Part shown: positions 32,907 to 42,086 of the stretch, in pieces | Layout of the letters: every line of letters starts with the position of its first letter | Position numbering within the stretch: the stretch's first letter is position 1 | DNA from: Acetivibrio sp964564015 | Lineage (GTDB): Bacteria; Bacillota; Clostridia; Acetivibrionales; Acetivibrionaceae | Direction of reading: 5' to 3' | DNA: 64,000 nt | Assembly (NCBI GenBank): GCA_964564015.1 | Contig: CAZLZR010000024.1 | Coordinates: 1 to 64,000 of the forward strand | Position numbers and translations under genes: made by a program | Notes under the pieces: generated by a model | Told to the model about the DNA's origin: nothing | Databases searched by the model: none | What the model saw: the letters and a program-made list of their open reading frames with translations, nothing else

Positions 32907-34970
32907 ATGGCAGTAGGTTTTGCCAGTTTTGAAATAGCAAGGTCAGGGATGGCAGTTAACGAACGTGCGTTGACGGTAACGGGCCATAATATTGCCAATG
33001 TCAATACAAAGGGCTACGTCAGGCAGCAGGCAATAATCTGCAACGGACCGTACCAGAACGATAGCAAATATCAGCTTGGGCTTGGAGCCGACATTGAGCA
33101 GATAAGGCAAATAAGGCACCAATTTTTAGACAGCATTTACAGGCAGGAAAGCACGACTTTAGGTTACTGGAAAACCAGGGACAAGACCTTTCAGGATATA
33201 CAGTCCATTCTTGCGGATCCTATGGAATCAGGACTTCAGGAAGTTATGAACCAGTTCTGGGATTCGTGGCAGGAGTTGTCAAAAGAGCCGGATAGTCTAA
33301 CTGTGAGAGCACTTGTGGTTCAAAGGGGAGAGGCGCTCGTGGATCAGATAAACCACATAGGAGCCCAGCTCGATAAATTGCAGGAAGACCTTAACTCAGA
33401 GTTTAAAGTCAGGATAAATGAAGTAAATAGCATTACCAGCCAAATAGCAAATTTAAATATAGAGATCCTTAAAAATGAAATTTCTAAGGATGCTGCAAAT
33501 GATTACCGAGACCAGAGGAATGTTCTTGTTGATAGGTTATCTGAACTTGCAAACGTTGAAGTTACTGAGATGCAGGATGGGCAGCTTGATATAACACTTG
33601 GAGGATATTTTTTGGTTTCAAAGGGAACGCAAACGATGCTGGTGGCTGAAGAAAACAGTTCTTCAGGATTGTTTTATGTACCCAAAATTGCAGGAACAGA
33701 AACAGTCGTACCTATAAAAAGCGGTATATTAAAGGGACTTATGGAATCGAGAGGTGAGGTTTTTAGCGCATCAGGGAGCGTGGAAAACGGTTCACCCAAT
33801 ACCAAGGCAGATATAACCTTCGTTGTGGATGTATCGGATACAAGTACCACAAATTTATCAAAGGTAAAAAGTTCAATAAATCAATATATAGATGAGTTGA
33901 AGAGGAAGGGAATTGACTATAATCTTCGGCTTATAACTTACGGCAGTAGTGTAAATTCCAATGAAAACTACGGAAACGATACGACAGCGTTTGAAGCAGC
34001 TGTAGCAGCTTTATCAACTGTAGCCACAGATACGGGCAATAGTTTTGGAGATGTTGTAACAGCGTTGGATGACATAACTGACTTCAGACCAGGAGCCAAT
34101 AAATATGCGATCGTTTTCAGCGGGGAAAGCATAGACGGAGAGACTGTTGTAACATCATCAACCGCTGATGCATACGCAAATACACTAAGAGATAAAGGTA
34201 TAAAAACATCTGTCATCACAGACAACAGCTATTACGATACTGGCGCAGCAGGCGAGACAATAGGCTGGAATGCGATCAGTACCGGTACTTCTGGAAATCT
34301 GTATGATATAAATTCAGTGGACTATAGTAAACTTATGGCTGATATAAACAATGATATAAATAATGATGTAAATAAGGGAATAAGCATCGTACAGCAGTCG
34401 ATGAATATCTTACCGGACTTGAAAAAAAGGTTGAATGCACTTGTAAATATATTAGCAAGGGAGGTAAACAACCTTCATTCAAGTGGAAAAACTTTAGCAA
34501 AACCATTATCAACCGATGGAGAAGCATTTTTTGTTGCAATTAATTCAGCATATCCTCTTGAAATGGGAAATATTAAACTTAACGACAATCTCTTAAACTT
34601 AAGTAATATTGTCGCATCAAAAAGCGGAGCCAGTGGTGATAATACCATTGCCCTCGCTATAGCAAACTTGCGCGGAAAGGATTGCCTTAGTGATTTGAAG
34701 GGTGTATTGAGCACCGATGACTATTATCAGCAAATCATACTTAATGTGGGAAATGGCGGTTCGGAGGCAAGTAACATAACCGATAGCCAGCAAAAGCTTG
34801 TAAATTCAGCAGATTCCCAGAGGCAGTCTATAATGGGAGTATCGATGGATGAAGAAATTTCAAATATGATGAAGTTCAAATTTGCATATAGTGCTTCATC
34901 AAGAACAATAAACATGATTGATAGTATGCTTGATACAATAATAAACAAAATGGGATTAGCGGGTAGGTGA
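32907..34970 (+). CDS. flgK: Hook-associated protein FlgK with inserted VWA-like domain
   Basis: A 687-aa filament-junction protein. The N-terminal FlgK core is clear (FEIARSGMAVNERALTVTGHNIANVNTKGY split as landmarks: ALTVTGHNIANVNT, SKYQLGLGADI, NQFWDSWQELSKEPDS). The C-terminal D0 helix has VSMDEEISNMMKFKFAYSAS. Residues about 290-480 are not FlgK-like. They read as a von Willebrand factor A domain, with ITFVVDVSDTS giving a MIDAS-type D308-x-S310-x-T312, then LRLITYGSS, GNSFGDVVTALDDI, NKYAIVFSGES and LRDKGIKTSVIT. The domain sits where FlgK proteins carry their variable, surface-exposed D2/D3 region. The start at 32907 follows TTGGAGGCGGTTAT. A second, shorter flgK follows 6 bp later. 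Confidence 0.92.
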   Translation: MAVGFASFEIARSGMAVNERALTVTGHNIANVNTKGYVRQQAIICNGPYQNDSKYQLGLGADIEQIRQIRHQFLDSIYRQESTTLGYWKTRDKTFQDIQSILADPMESGLQEVMNQFWDSWQELSKEPDSLTVRALVVQRGEALVDQINHIGAQLDKLQEDLNSEFKVRINEVNSITSQIANLNIEILKNEISKDAANDYRDQRNVLVDRLSELANVEVTEMQDGQLDITLGGYFLVSKGTQTMLVAEENSSSGLFYVPKIAGTETVVPIKSGILKGLMESRGEVFSASGSVENGSPNTKADITFVVDVSDTSTTNLSKVKSSINQYIDELKRKGIDYNLRLITYGSSVNSNENYGNDTTAFEAAVAALSTVATDTGNSFGDVVTALDDITDFRPGANKYAIVFSGESIDGETVVTSSTADAYANTLRDKGIKTSVITDNSYYDTGAAGETIGWNAISTGTSGNLYDINSVDYSKLMADINNDINNDVNKGISIVQQSMNILPDLKKRLNALVNILAREVNNLHSSGKTLAKPLSTDGEAFFVAINSAYPLEMGNIKLNDNLLNLSNIVASKSGASGDNTIALAIANLRGKDCLSDLKGVLSTDDYYQQIILNVGNGGSEASNITDSQQKLVNSADSQRQSIMGVSMDEEISNMMKFKFAYSASSRTINMIDSMLDTIINKMGLAGR

Positions 34971-34976
34971 TAATCG

Positions 34977-36572
34977 ATGAGAGAAAGCTTTTTCGGATTT
35001 AATGTAGCAGTGAGAGGGCTTTATACGGCACAGAGAAATCTTGACATTATTAACCATAATGTAAATAACGTAAATACGCCGGGGTATTCAAGACAGCAGG
35101 CTGTACAAACTGCGTCAAGACCAATTTCTATTTATAATGGAACTGGCATGGTAGGTAGCGGCTCGGAGGTTATAGGAATTGAGCGGGTCAGGGACGAATA
35201 TCTGGACATAAAATACTGGAGTGAAAGTGTATCTTACGGTGAGTGGGAAGCTAAAAAGGCTTTACTGTCTGATATGGAGGTTACATTTAATGAACCTTCG
35301 GACAGCGGGTTTAATACCATACTCGATGAATTCTTCAGCTCACTTCAGGAACTCGCCAAAGATCCTGCAAGTGAAGCCATCAGAACCCTTGTTAGTGAGC
35401 GCGGGGTTACTGTGGCAAAATATTTTAACAGCCTTGCAACACATTTTGAAGAGCTGCAAATCGATGTTAATGACAGAATTGAGACAAAAGTCAGTGAAAT
35501 TAACTCAATAGGCGCGCAGATACAGCAGTTGAACAGACAGATATACAGTGCAGAGCTCGATGGCAATACTGCAAATGATCTGAGAGACCAGAGGACATTG
35601 CTTGTTGACAAACTCTCAAAAATAATAAATATAGATGCAAACGAGGTAGTGGTCGGCAAGCTGCTAAACGGTAATGAAGACAAAAGGTTTGTAATAACTA
35701 TAAGCGGTAAGGCGTTTATTGACCATTTTAGCCTCAGCAAACTTGCTGTAACTCAAAGAAGTTCAAAACTGAATCCCGACGAGGATGTTCCCAACCTTTA
35801 CGATGTCGGTTGGGAGGATGGCAATAAGCTTGTAATCAGGGGCGGTGAATTAAAAGGTTATATTGATATAAGGGATGGAAATGAAGGGGAAAATGGAAGT
35901 CCGGTATATGCCGGAATACCAACTTATATAAAGAAGTTGAACCAGTTTGTTCAAACCTTTGCAAGGGCGTTTAATGAAGGATATATTGATTATGACAATG
36001 ACGGAGTACTTGAGGATGGGACTGGACATGCTGACGGGTATGGCAAAGGTGGGACAACAACTGGAGTACGATTTTTCACTATGCTTGGTGAAGAAAACAA
36101 GGCAGTAAGCAGTGCTGATTTTATTGATGGCGAAATTACAATTGCAGGTATTGCAGACAGGTACAGCAATATAACTGCCAAAAACTTTTCGGTTAGTAAG
36201 GATATATTGGATGATTTCAATAAAATAGCTACTTCGGATACTATTGGAGAAGTGGGGAATATTGTAAATATTAATAAGCTTATTGAACTTCGTACAAATA
36301 CACAAATGTTTGCAGAAGGGGCTCCCGAAGATTTTATGAAATCTGTAATAACTTCATTAGGGATAGATTCGCAGCAGGCAATAAGAATTTCAGCAAACCA
36401 GGCGGCTATAGTAAAACAGATTGAAAATCGTAAATTGTCTGACTCGGGAGTATCGATTGATGAAGAAATGGCTAATCTGATAAAACATCAGCAGGCATAT
36501 GGTGCAGCTGCACAAATGGTTAATGCTATGGCGGAAATATACGATATACTTATTAACAGGGTTGGAGTGTAA
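34977..36572 (+). CDS. flgK: Hook-associated protein FlgK, second copy
   Basis: A 531-aa FlgK paralogue without a VWA insertion. The N-terminal core is MRESFFGFNVAVRGLYTAQR..DIINHNVNNVNTPGYSRQQA; the middle has FSSLQELAKDPASEAIRTLVSERG; the C-terminal helix is GVSIDEEMANLIKHQQAYGAAAQMVNAM. By length and sequence this is the more ordinary FlgK. It lies 6 bp after the first copy and is followed by flgL, so the three are probably co-transcribed. Two FlgKs could form a mixed or two-layer junction; this is inference. Confidence 0.93.
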   Translation: MRESFFGFNVAVRGLYTAQRNLDIINHNVNNVNTPGYSRQQAVQTASRPISIYNGTGMVGSGSEVIGIERVRDEYLDIKYWSESVSYGEWEAKKALLSDMEVTFNEPSDSGFNTILDEFFSSLQELAKDPASEAIRTLVSERGVTVAKYFNSLATHFEELQIDVNDRIETKVSEINSIGAQIQQLNRQIYSAELDGNTANDLRDQRTLLVDKLSKIINIDANEVVVGKLLNGNEDKRFVITISGKAFIDHFSLSKLAVTQRSSKLNPDEDVPNLYDVGWEDGNKLVIRGGELKGYIDIRDGNEGENGSPVYAGIPTYIKKLNQFVQTFARAFNEGYIDYDNDGVLEDGTGHADGYGKGGTTTGVRFFTMLGEENKAVSSADFIDGEITIAGIADRYSNITAKNFSVSKDILDDFNKIATSDTIGEVGNIVNINKLIELRTNTQMFAEGAPEDFMKSVITSLGIDSQQAIRISANQAAIVKQIENRKLSDSGVSIDEEMANLIKHQQAYGAAAQMVNAMAEIYDILINRVGV

Positions 36573-36612
36573 TGTTTAGTTTGCTGATTGTATGAAGCAT
36601 GGAGGGTTAATT

Positions 36613-37521
36613 ATGAGGATAACAAACAATATGTTGGTAAACAACATGATTTATTATGTAGGAAACAACCTTTCAAGAATGGAGAGTTATCAATCGAAAC
36701 TTGCTACAGGAAAAAAGATTTCGGTTCCCTCTGACGATCCGGTTGTAGCAGCAAGGGCACTGAAGCTTCGTACCGATGTATCGCAGGTAAAACAGCATAA
36801 AACAAATGTTCAGGATGCTTTATCCTGGTTGGAGATAACTGAATCAGCACTTTCAAACGTTGGAGCTATTTTGCAAAGGGCAAGAGAATTGGCTGTTCAG
36901 GGAAGCAGTAGTACTGCAACGGCTGATGATACAAAAAAGATAGAGCAGGAGGTAGCTCAACTCAGGCAGCAGCTGATTGGGATTGGAAACTCAACGTATG
37001 CAGGAAGATATATTTTTTCGGGATTTAAGACCGATACAAAGCTGATGAATGATGATGGCACTTTTGCTATAGGTGTGGATGGTGATGAGTCAATAATATT
37101 TGAGATAGGTATTAGCGACAATATAAATGTAAACGTATTGGGCGGTGATCTTTTCAATAACGGAGGGATTGCTACTGCTACGTCTAAGGGACAACTTATC
37201 CAGAATATGGATGATTTTTTAGCTGCACTTAATACGGGGGATCATAATCTGATAAGTAATGCTATTGCAAACATTGATGATGATATGAACAATCTGCTTC
37301 GTATCAGAGCAAACGTTGGCGCAAGGTATAATCGCCTTGAGATGACTAGCGACAGGCTCGATAGTGATGAAATTAATTTTACAACCCTAATGAGCGAAAA
37401 TGAGGATGTGGATCAGGCACAAAACATAATGCTGCTAAAGAGTGAGGAAAATGTTTATAAGGCTTCACTTTCAGGGGGGGCCAGGGTTATTCAGACTTCA
37501 CTTGTCGACTTCTTGTCATAA
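36613..37521 (+). CDS. flgL: Hook-associated protein FlgL
   Basis: A 302-aa junction protein (HAP3) binding the first flagellin. The flagellin-like N-terminus (MRITNNMLVNNMIYYVGNNL, LATGKKISVPSDDPVVAARAL) and C-terminus (ARYNRLEMTSDRLDSDEINFTTLMSENEDVDQAQNIMLLKSEE) fit FlgL. The start is ATG at 36613, preceded by GGAGGG; an upstream in-frame ATG at 36592 lies before that site. Full length. Confidence 0.94.
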   Translation: MRITNNMLVNNMIYYVGNNLSRMESYQSKLATGKKISVPSDDPVVAARALKLRTDVSQVKQHKTNVQDALSWLEITESALSNVGAILQRARELAVQGSSSTATADDTKKIEQEVAQLRQQLIGIGNSTYAGRYIFSGFKTDTKLMNDDGTFAIGVDGDESIIFEIGISDNINVNVLGGDLFNNGGIATATSKGQLIQNMDDFLAALNTGDHNLISNAIANIDDDMNNLLRIRANVGARYNRLEMTSDRLDSDEINFTTLMSENEDVDQAQNIMLLKSEENVYKASLSGGARVIQTSLVDFLS

Positions 37522-37561
37522 GGACTTTGGTTGGAAATAGGTTTATAATGGGGTGATCAAT

Positions 37562-38140
37562 ATGGGCCTTAATATAACCCAGACCTATGCAAAAATCGGC
37601 GTTGACAGAAGCCCATCCAGACTTCAGATCCAAGCCCGGAATGCAAGCTTGGAAATTAGACAGAAACATGCAAAAGTAAATATGGATATAGAACTGCCGA
37701 GAGTTGAGATTGACCAGTATGAGTCTTTCGCAAGTGCCGGGTTGAAGAACAATGGCGATATGATTAAGGAAGGTGCCCAAAAAGGTTATCAGAAAGCGTA
37801 TGAGTACATAGGCAAATTGGTTCAGGATGGTAATGCGCTGGCAGCTATCGAAAATGGAGGAAACCCCATTGCTGAAATTGCCAGAAGGGATAGCCTGAAG
37901 ATGCACGAGTTTAATATTGACTTTATTCCGAAAGTTGCTCCAAAAATCACAGTCAAGGGAGAATTGAATTTCGATCCCGAGAAGAATTCTGAAGGAGTAA
38001 ATAACGGTGTTGATGGCAAGTATACTCCTGCCGATTTGAACATAAACTATTCGCCAAGTCAGGTCAAGGTGTTTTTATCCCAGTACGCATCAATAAAGTT
38101 TGATTATAATAATGAGAATAAAATTAACACATATGTATAA
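37562..38140 (+). CDS. yviE: YviE-like protein (DUF6470)
   Basis: A 192-aa protein of the YviE/DUF6470 type found between flgL and fliW. N-terminal LNITQTYAKIGVDRSPSRLQIQ resembles the family's opening, and a C-terminal beta-rich part ends in PSQVKVFLSQYASIKFDY. Its function is unknown, although the position is constant in Firmicutes. The start is ATG at 37562 after GGGGTGAT; a GTG at 37553 overlaps that site. Confidence 0.8.
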   Translation: MGLNITQTYAKIGVDRSPSRLQIQARNASLEIRQKHAKVNMDIELPRVEIDQYESFASAGLKNNGDMIKEGAQKGYQKAYEYIGKLVQDGNALAAIENGGNPIAEIARRDSLKMHEFNIDFIPKVAPKITVKGELNFDPEKNSEGVNNGVDGKYTPADLNINYSPSQVKVFLSQYASIKFDYNNENKINTYV

Positions 38141-38168
38141 ACTGTAAATAATAAATGGAGGAGATCAA

Positions 38169-38648
38169 ATGCTTTTAAAGACAAAGCACTTTGGAGAAAT
38201 TGAAATTGATGAGAGTAAAGTTATAAACTTTAAAGAAGGAATACTGGGGTTTGAGGATACAAAGAGATACATAGTGTTGTATGACGGGGATGAGACATCG
38301 CCTTTCAGATGGCTGCAGGGCGTTGATGACGGACAGCTTGCTTTTGCAGTAGCAAACCCTTTCCAGATATTAAAGGACTATGATATAGAAATCCCTGATG
38401 AAGCGGTGGTCAACCTCAATATTGAGAATATTGAAGATGTAATGGTACTTTCAATTGTTGTTGTACCGGAAGACCTAACAAAAATGACTATGAATTTAAA
38501 AGCTCCTGTAATTATTAACACAAAAAATAACAGTGGCATGCAGGTTGTCCTTGACACAGATGCATATAGTGTGAGACACTATATTGTAGAAGAACTCCGT
38601 AGACAGGAGGTAAATATAGGTGCTGGTTCTGACAAGAAAGAAAAATGA
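38169..38648 (+). CDS. fliW: Flagellar assembly factor FliW
   Basis: A 159-aa protein that binds both flagellin and CsrA. Free flagellin displaces CsrA's antagonist and so couples filament assembly to flagellin translation. Conserved segments are TKHFGEIEIDESKVINFKEGILGFEDTKRY (landmarks FGEIE, GILGFE), PFRWLQGVDDGQLAFAV and the C-terminal NLKAPVIINTKNN. The start at 38169 follows TGGAGGAGATCAA. Its last 29 bp overlap csrA in another frame, the classical fliW-csrA arrangement. Confidence 0.96.
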   Translation: MLLKTKHFGEIEIDESKVINFKEGILGFEDTKRYIVLYDGDETSPFRWLQGVDDGQLAFAVANPFQILKDYDIEIPDEAVVNLNIENIEDVMVLSIVVVPEDLTKMTMNLKAPVIINTKNNSGMQVVLDTDAYSVRHYIVEELRRQEVNIGAGSDKKEK

Positions 38649-38835
38649 ATCAATAGTTTTGAATGATAATATTGAGATTACCATTGTTGACGTTCAAGGG
38701 GATCAAGTTCGTATAGGTATTAACGCTCCTAAGAGTGTCTCTATTTACAGAAAAGAGATTTTTCTGGAAATTCAAGCCGAGAACAAAAAGGCTGCTGATG
38801 TAAAAGCAATAGACCTTAAGGATTTGCTGAAATAG
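38620..38835 (+). CDS. csrA: Translational regulator CsrA
   Basis: A 71-aa RNA-binding dimer recognising A(N)GGA loops. The sequence MLVLTRKKNESIVLNDNIEI with RIGINAPKSVSIYRKEI carries the RNA-contact strands. The GTG start at 38620 lies inside fliW and has its own AGGAGG (38605-38610). In Bacillus the main target is the flagellin leader; here all three flagellin leaders show GGA in hairpin loops. A terminator follows 33 bp later. Confidence 0.97.
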   Translation: MLVLTRKKNESIVLNDNIEITIVDVQGDQVRIGINAPKSVSIYRKEIFLEIQAENKKAADVKAIDLKDLLK

Positions 38836-38867
38836 TGTAATGATTAGGTTAATATGTAATTTTTGAG

Positions 38868-38893
38868 AAAGTGGTTAATATAATCACTTTTTT
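38868..38893 (+). terminator. Terminator of fliW-csrA
   Basis: AAAGTGGTTA / TAATCACTTT (10 bp, one wobble), 3-nt loop, then TTT. Confidence 0.8.
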
Positions 38894-39238
38894 GTTGTGC
38901 TATCCTATATTGCATTTAATTGGAAAAGGATTATGTGTTATGCTGGTATTATTTGGAATTAATATAATACTGTTGTGTTTGTATATCTTAACAATACTAA
39001 TAATAATTTCTATAAGTGTACTAAAGTGTTGATTTTTTTTTTTTAATATGATAGCATAGTTCTAAGTTATTAATCTGTTTAGCTTTTCGAGTTGTTTTTT
39101 TACTTTTCAATAGATTTAAGTTCTATGTTTTTTATTCATGTGTTAATTACAGAAATTTTTTGTTTTGTGCTTATTAAATAAATTTCGACTGATAATAATA
39201 GAAATAGGCGATACTCATACAGAGGGGAAAGTGAAAGA
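38894..39238. other. AT-rich gap before the glycan island
   Basis: About 345 bp of very AT-rich sequence with a long T run near 39030. It probably holds the promoter of the island operon but I cannot assign one. No ORF or stable hairpin is visible. This is the point where Bacillus-type clusters would continue from csrA into flagellin. Confidence 0.5.
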
Positions 39239-39805
39239 GTGAAGGCTTTCAACTATATCGGTGATTTATTTGAGGTTGTTAATAAAGCTGTTATTAGTGA
39301 TGAATCCGGTAAACAGCTTGGATTTAATGATGGCATTGAAGAAATTATTCAGGTCATAAAAACACAAGTATTTCAAGGCAAAAAAGTAATATTTATTGGT
39401 AATGGTGGAAGTGCTGCTATTGCGAGCCACGGTGCTTTGGATTTTTGGAAAAACTGTGGACTTCGTGCGATAAGCTTTAATGAAGGCTCGCTTCTAACCT
39501 GCGTTGGCAACGATTATGGGTATAGTTATGTATTTGAAAAACCTATAGAAATGTTTGCTAATGAGGGAGATGTTTTGATTGCAATAAGCAGCTCCGGAAA
39601 GTCTGAAAATATTCTTAAAGGTGTGGATGCGGCAAAAGAGATGAATTGCAAAGTTATAAGCCTTTCGGGATTCTCCTGGGATAATCCTTTAAGAACCAGA
39701 GGACATGTAAATGTTTACATTCCATCAGGTGAGTATGGATTTGTTGAGTTGGCACATCAGATTGTAATACACATGATTGTAGACATTATATTGAAGGATA
39801 AATAA
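39239..39805 (+). CDS. gmhA: Sedoheptulose-7-phosphate isomerase GmhA (SIS domain)
   Basis: A 188-aa SIS-fold isomerase converting sedoheptulose-7-phosphate to D-glycero-D-manno-heptose-7-phosphate. VIFIGNGGSAAIASHGALDFWK is the phosphosugar-binding start, ISSSGKSENIL the SIS serine loop, and FVELAHQIVIHMIVDII the C-terminal helix with the catalytic-type His. The start is GTG at 39239, after AGGGGAAAGTGAAAG. It heads a GmhA-GmhB-HldE set, complete for making a nucleotide-activated heptose. Some residues differ from E. coli GmhA, and related DiaA-like SIS proteins exist, but context favours GmhA. Confidence 0.85.
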   Translation: MKAFNYIGDLFEVVNKAVISDESGKQLGFNDGIEEIIQVIKTQVFQGKKVIFIGNGGSAAIASHGALDFWKNCGLRAISFNEGSLLTCVGNDYGYSYVFEKPIEMFANEGDVLIAISSSGKSENILKGVDAAKEMNCKVISLSGFSWDNPLRTRGHVNVYIPSGEYGFVELAHQIVIHMIVDIILKDK

Positions 39806-39819
39806 GGTAGGTTGTCATA

Positions 39820-40362
39820 ATGGAGGAATTTTTTCCGGCAATATTTATTGATAGGGATGGAGTAATATGCAAAGAAAAAAGCTATATTACTTCTATAGAG
39901 CAGATAGAAATCTATCCATTTGCACAAGAGGCAGTCAGGAGGCTGTGTGATGCTGGCTTTAAGACAATTATAGTCACTAACCAATCTGCAGTTGGCAGAG
40001 GGATGATGAGTGAGGAAACACTTAAGCAAATTAATGAATATTTACTGAAAATTATTCCCATTGATGGGTTGTATTATTGCCCTCACTACCCTCCGGAGAA
40101 AGAGGAAATACTGCCTTATCGCATAAATTGCAGTTGTAGAAAACCGAAAGCAGGTATGATATATACTGCCAGAGATGAACATAAAATTGATTTAAGTAAA
40201 TCATATATTGTTGGAGATCGATCCAGTGATATCTTAGCAGGTAAAAATGCATCAGTCAAAACAGTTTTGGTACGTACTGGGTATGGGATTACTCCTGAAA
40301 CCGATATAAACCCGGATTATGTATTTAATGATCTTATGGAATTTACAGAGTTTATTTTGTAG
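39820..40362 (+). CDS. gmhB: Heptose-1,7-bisphosphate phosphatase GmhB-like (HAD)
   Basis: A 180-aa HAD-IIIA phosphatase. The nucleophile motif is IFIDRDGVI, motif II is IVTNQSAVGRG, and the C-terminal motif is YIVGDRSSDILAGKNA. The zinc loop (CPHYPPE..CSCRKPKAGM) is typical of GmhB/HisB-N. It should remove the 1- or 7-phosphate of heptose bisphosphate between the kinase and nucleotidyl-transfer steps. It lies 14 bp after gmhA. Confidence 0.9.
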   Translation: MEEFFPAIFIDRDGVICKEKSYITSIEQIEIYPFAQEAVRRLCDAGFKTIIVTNQSAVGRGMMSEETLKQINEYLLKIIPIDGLYYCPHYPPEKEEILPYRINCSCRKPKAGMIYTARDEHKIDLSKSYIVGDRSSDILAGKNASVKTVLVRTGYGITPETDINPDYVFNDLMEFTEFIL

Positions 40363-40465
40363 TTCTTCTGAATATTTTAGCGAAAATTACTACCTTTAAC
40401 TGCAGCTTCTGTCGTGATACCTGGTTTGTGGAATTATATTAATAGTAAAAGAGGGTGAATACTTT

Positions 40466-42022
40466 ATGAAGCTAGCTATAAAAAGTACCTCTAAGATTGT
40501 AAGTCAATCTGAGTTCAAGATGATGCGTGAAGGATTTCGTGAAGAAGGTCGGAAGGTTATCCATTGCCATGGAGCTTTTGATTTACTACATCCCGGACAT
40601 ATTGCCCACCTTGAGGAAGCAAAGAGCCTCGGAGATATTCTGGTAGTTTCGGTAACTTCAGCACCATATATTAATAAGGGACCCGGGCATCCTTATTTTT
40701 CAGATGAACTAAGGATGAAGTCATTGGCCGCACTTAGTTGTGTTGATTATGTCATTTTATCTAAGTCTGTTACTGCCGAAGAGATGTTTGATACTATAAA
40801 GCCGGATCTTTATGTAAAGGGAGCTGAATACAAAGACGTATCAAATGATATCACTCAAAATATAAATAAAGAAGTAGACAAGGTTCGTTCGTACGGCGGA
40901 GATGTCTATTTTACCAATGGTGTCGTGTTTAGTTCATCAAAGCTTATCAACAACAACTTTTCCGTATATTCGCCTGATACAACAGCATATGCAAAAGATT
41001 TTTCAAAAAAGTATTCTATAGATGAAATCCGAAGTGTTGTAGAAGATATGAAGTCTCTAAAGGTACTTGTTGTGGGAGATATTATAGTAGATGAGTATAT
41101 TTTCTGCAGCGTACAAGGACTAATGTCAAAGGATAGAGCATTTTCCTCAAGACACATGAAAGAGGAGAGGTATCTCGGTGGTTCTCTGGCTGTGGCAAGG
41201 CACTTGGCGAGTTTTTCGGACAACGTCACAGTGTGTGGAATAGTTGGAGATGAACCACATATTCATACCCAGATATTAAATGACCTGAGTAAGGACATGC
41301 ATGTCAATTTGCAATTCGATCATGAATTTAGAACTATAATAAAGAGGCGGTTTGTTGAAAGGCGTGGAATTAGGGAAGAATATGAAAAGCTTTTTTCAAT
41401 AAATTACCTTAATGAGGATAGCCAGAATATTAAAGTGAGTAAAGAAAGTTTTTACAATAACCTCAATGAGATTGTATCAAATTTTGATATGGTTGTTTTA
41501 ACTGACTTTGGTCATGGACTGGTGGATAATACGGTAATGGAAATACTTCAGGGAAAAGCTGCATTTCTAGCTGTTAATTGCCAAACAAATTCTTCGAATT
41601 TTGGTACAAATCTCATTACAAAGTATAAAAGAGCTGATACGTTTACTTTAGATGAAAGAGAACTCATGCTTGCATTTGCGAACCGTTCCGAGGATAAGGA
41701 ACAACAGTTGATAAATTTGGTTAAACACCTGCAAAGTAAGATGGGATGGCTTACTTTAGGTTCTCTTGGATGCATGGGTGTGGATAAGAAATTTGAAGTT
41801 AGAAAGAATCCGGCATTAACTCTTACGGTACAGGATACGGTAGGAGCAGGTGATGCCTTTTTCGCGCTGGCAGTATTATGTGCATGTATTAATGCACCTC
41901 TTGAGGTAGGGTCTTTTTTGGGTAGTATTGCAGGTGCAATTGCATCAAATATTATAGGTAATTCCAGACCTATTGGCAAGGTAGAACTATTAAAGTATGC
42001 AAATTCCCTGCTCAAGTTTTAG
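40466..42022 (+). CDS. hldE: Bifunctional heptose kinase/nucleotidyltransferase, domains in reverse order
   Basis: A 518-aa two-domain enzyme. Residues about 30-165 are a cytidylyltransferase-fold domain with the H-x-G-H motif at 42-45 (FDLLHPGHIAHLEEAK). Residues about 190-515 are a PfkB/ribokinase-type domain with VVGDIIVDEYI, GGSLAVARHLASF and the catalytic GAGD at 460-463. Together these would phosphorylate heptose-7-phosphate and then transfer a nucleotide to heptose-1-phosphate. E. coli HldE has kinase first and nucleotidyltransferase second; here the order is swapped. Nucleotide choice (ADP, GDP or CDP) is not readable. The start at 40466 has AGAGGGTGAATACTTT. Confidence 0.85.
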   Translation: MKLAIKSTSKIVSQSEFKMMREGFREEGRKVIHCHGAFDLLHPGHIAHLEEAKSLGDILVVSVTSAPYINKGPGHPYFSDELRMKSLAALSCVDYVILSKSVTAEEMFDTIKPDLYVKGAEYKDVSNDITQNINKEVDKVRSYGGDVYFTNGVVFSSSKLINNNFSVYSPDTTAYAKDFSKKYSIDEIRSVVEDMKSLKVLVVGDIIVDEYIFCSVQGLMSKDRAFSSRHMKEERYLGGSLAVARHLASFSDNVTVCGIVGDEPHIHTQILNDLSKDMHVNLQFDHEFRTIIKRRFVERRGIREEYEKLFSINYLNEDSQNIKVSKESFYNNLNEIVSNFDMVVLTDFGHGLVDNTVMEILQGKAAFLAVNCQTNSSNFGTNLITKYKRADTFTLDERELMLAFANRSEDKEQQLINLVKHLQSKMGWLTLGSLGCMGVDKKFEVRKNPALTLTVQDTVGAGDAFFALAVLCACINAPLEVGSFLGSIAGAIASNIIGNSRPIGKVELLKYANSLLKF

Positions 42023-42086
42023 TGATATAAGTGTTTTAAACAAAAGCTTACTATAAATAACAAAATTAAAAAGGGAGTCCTATACT

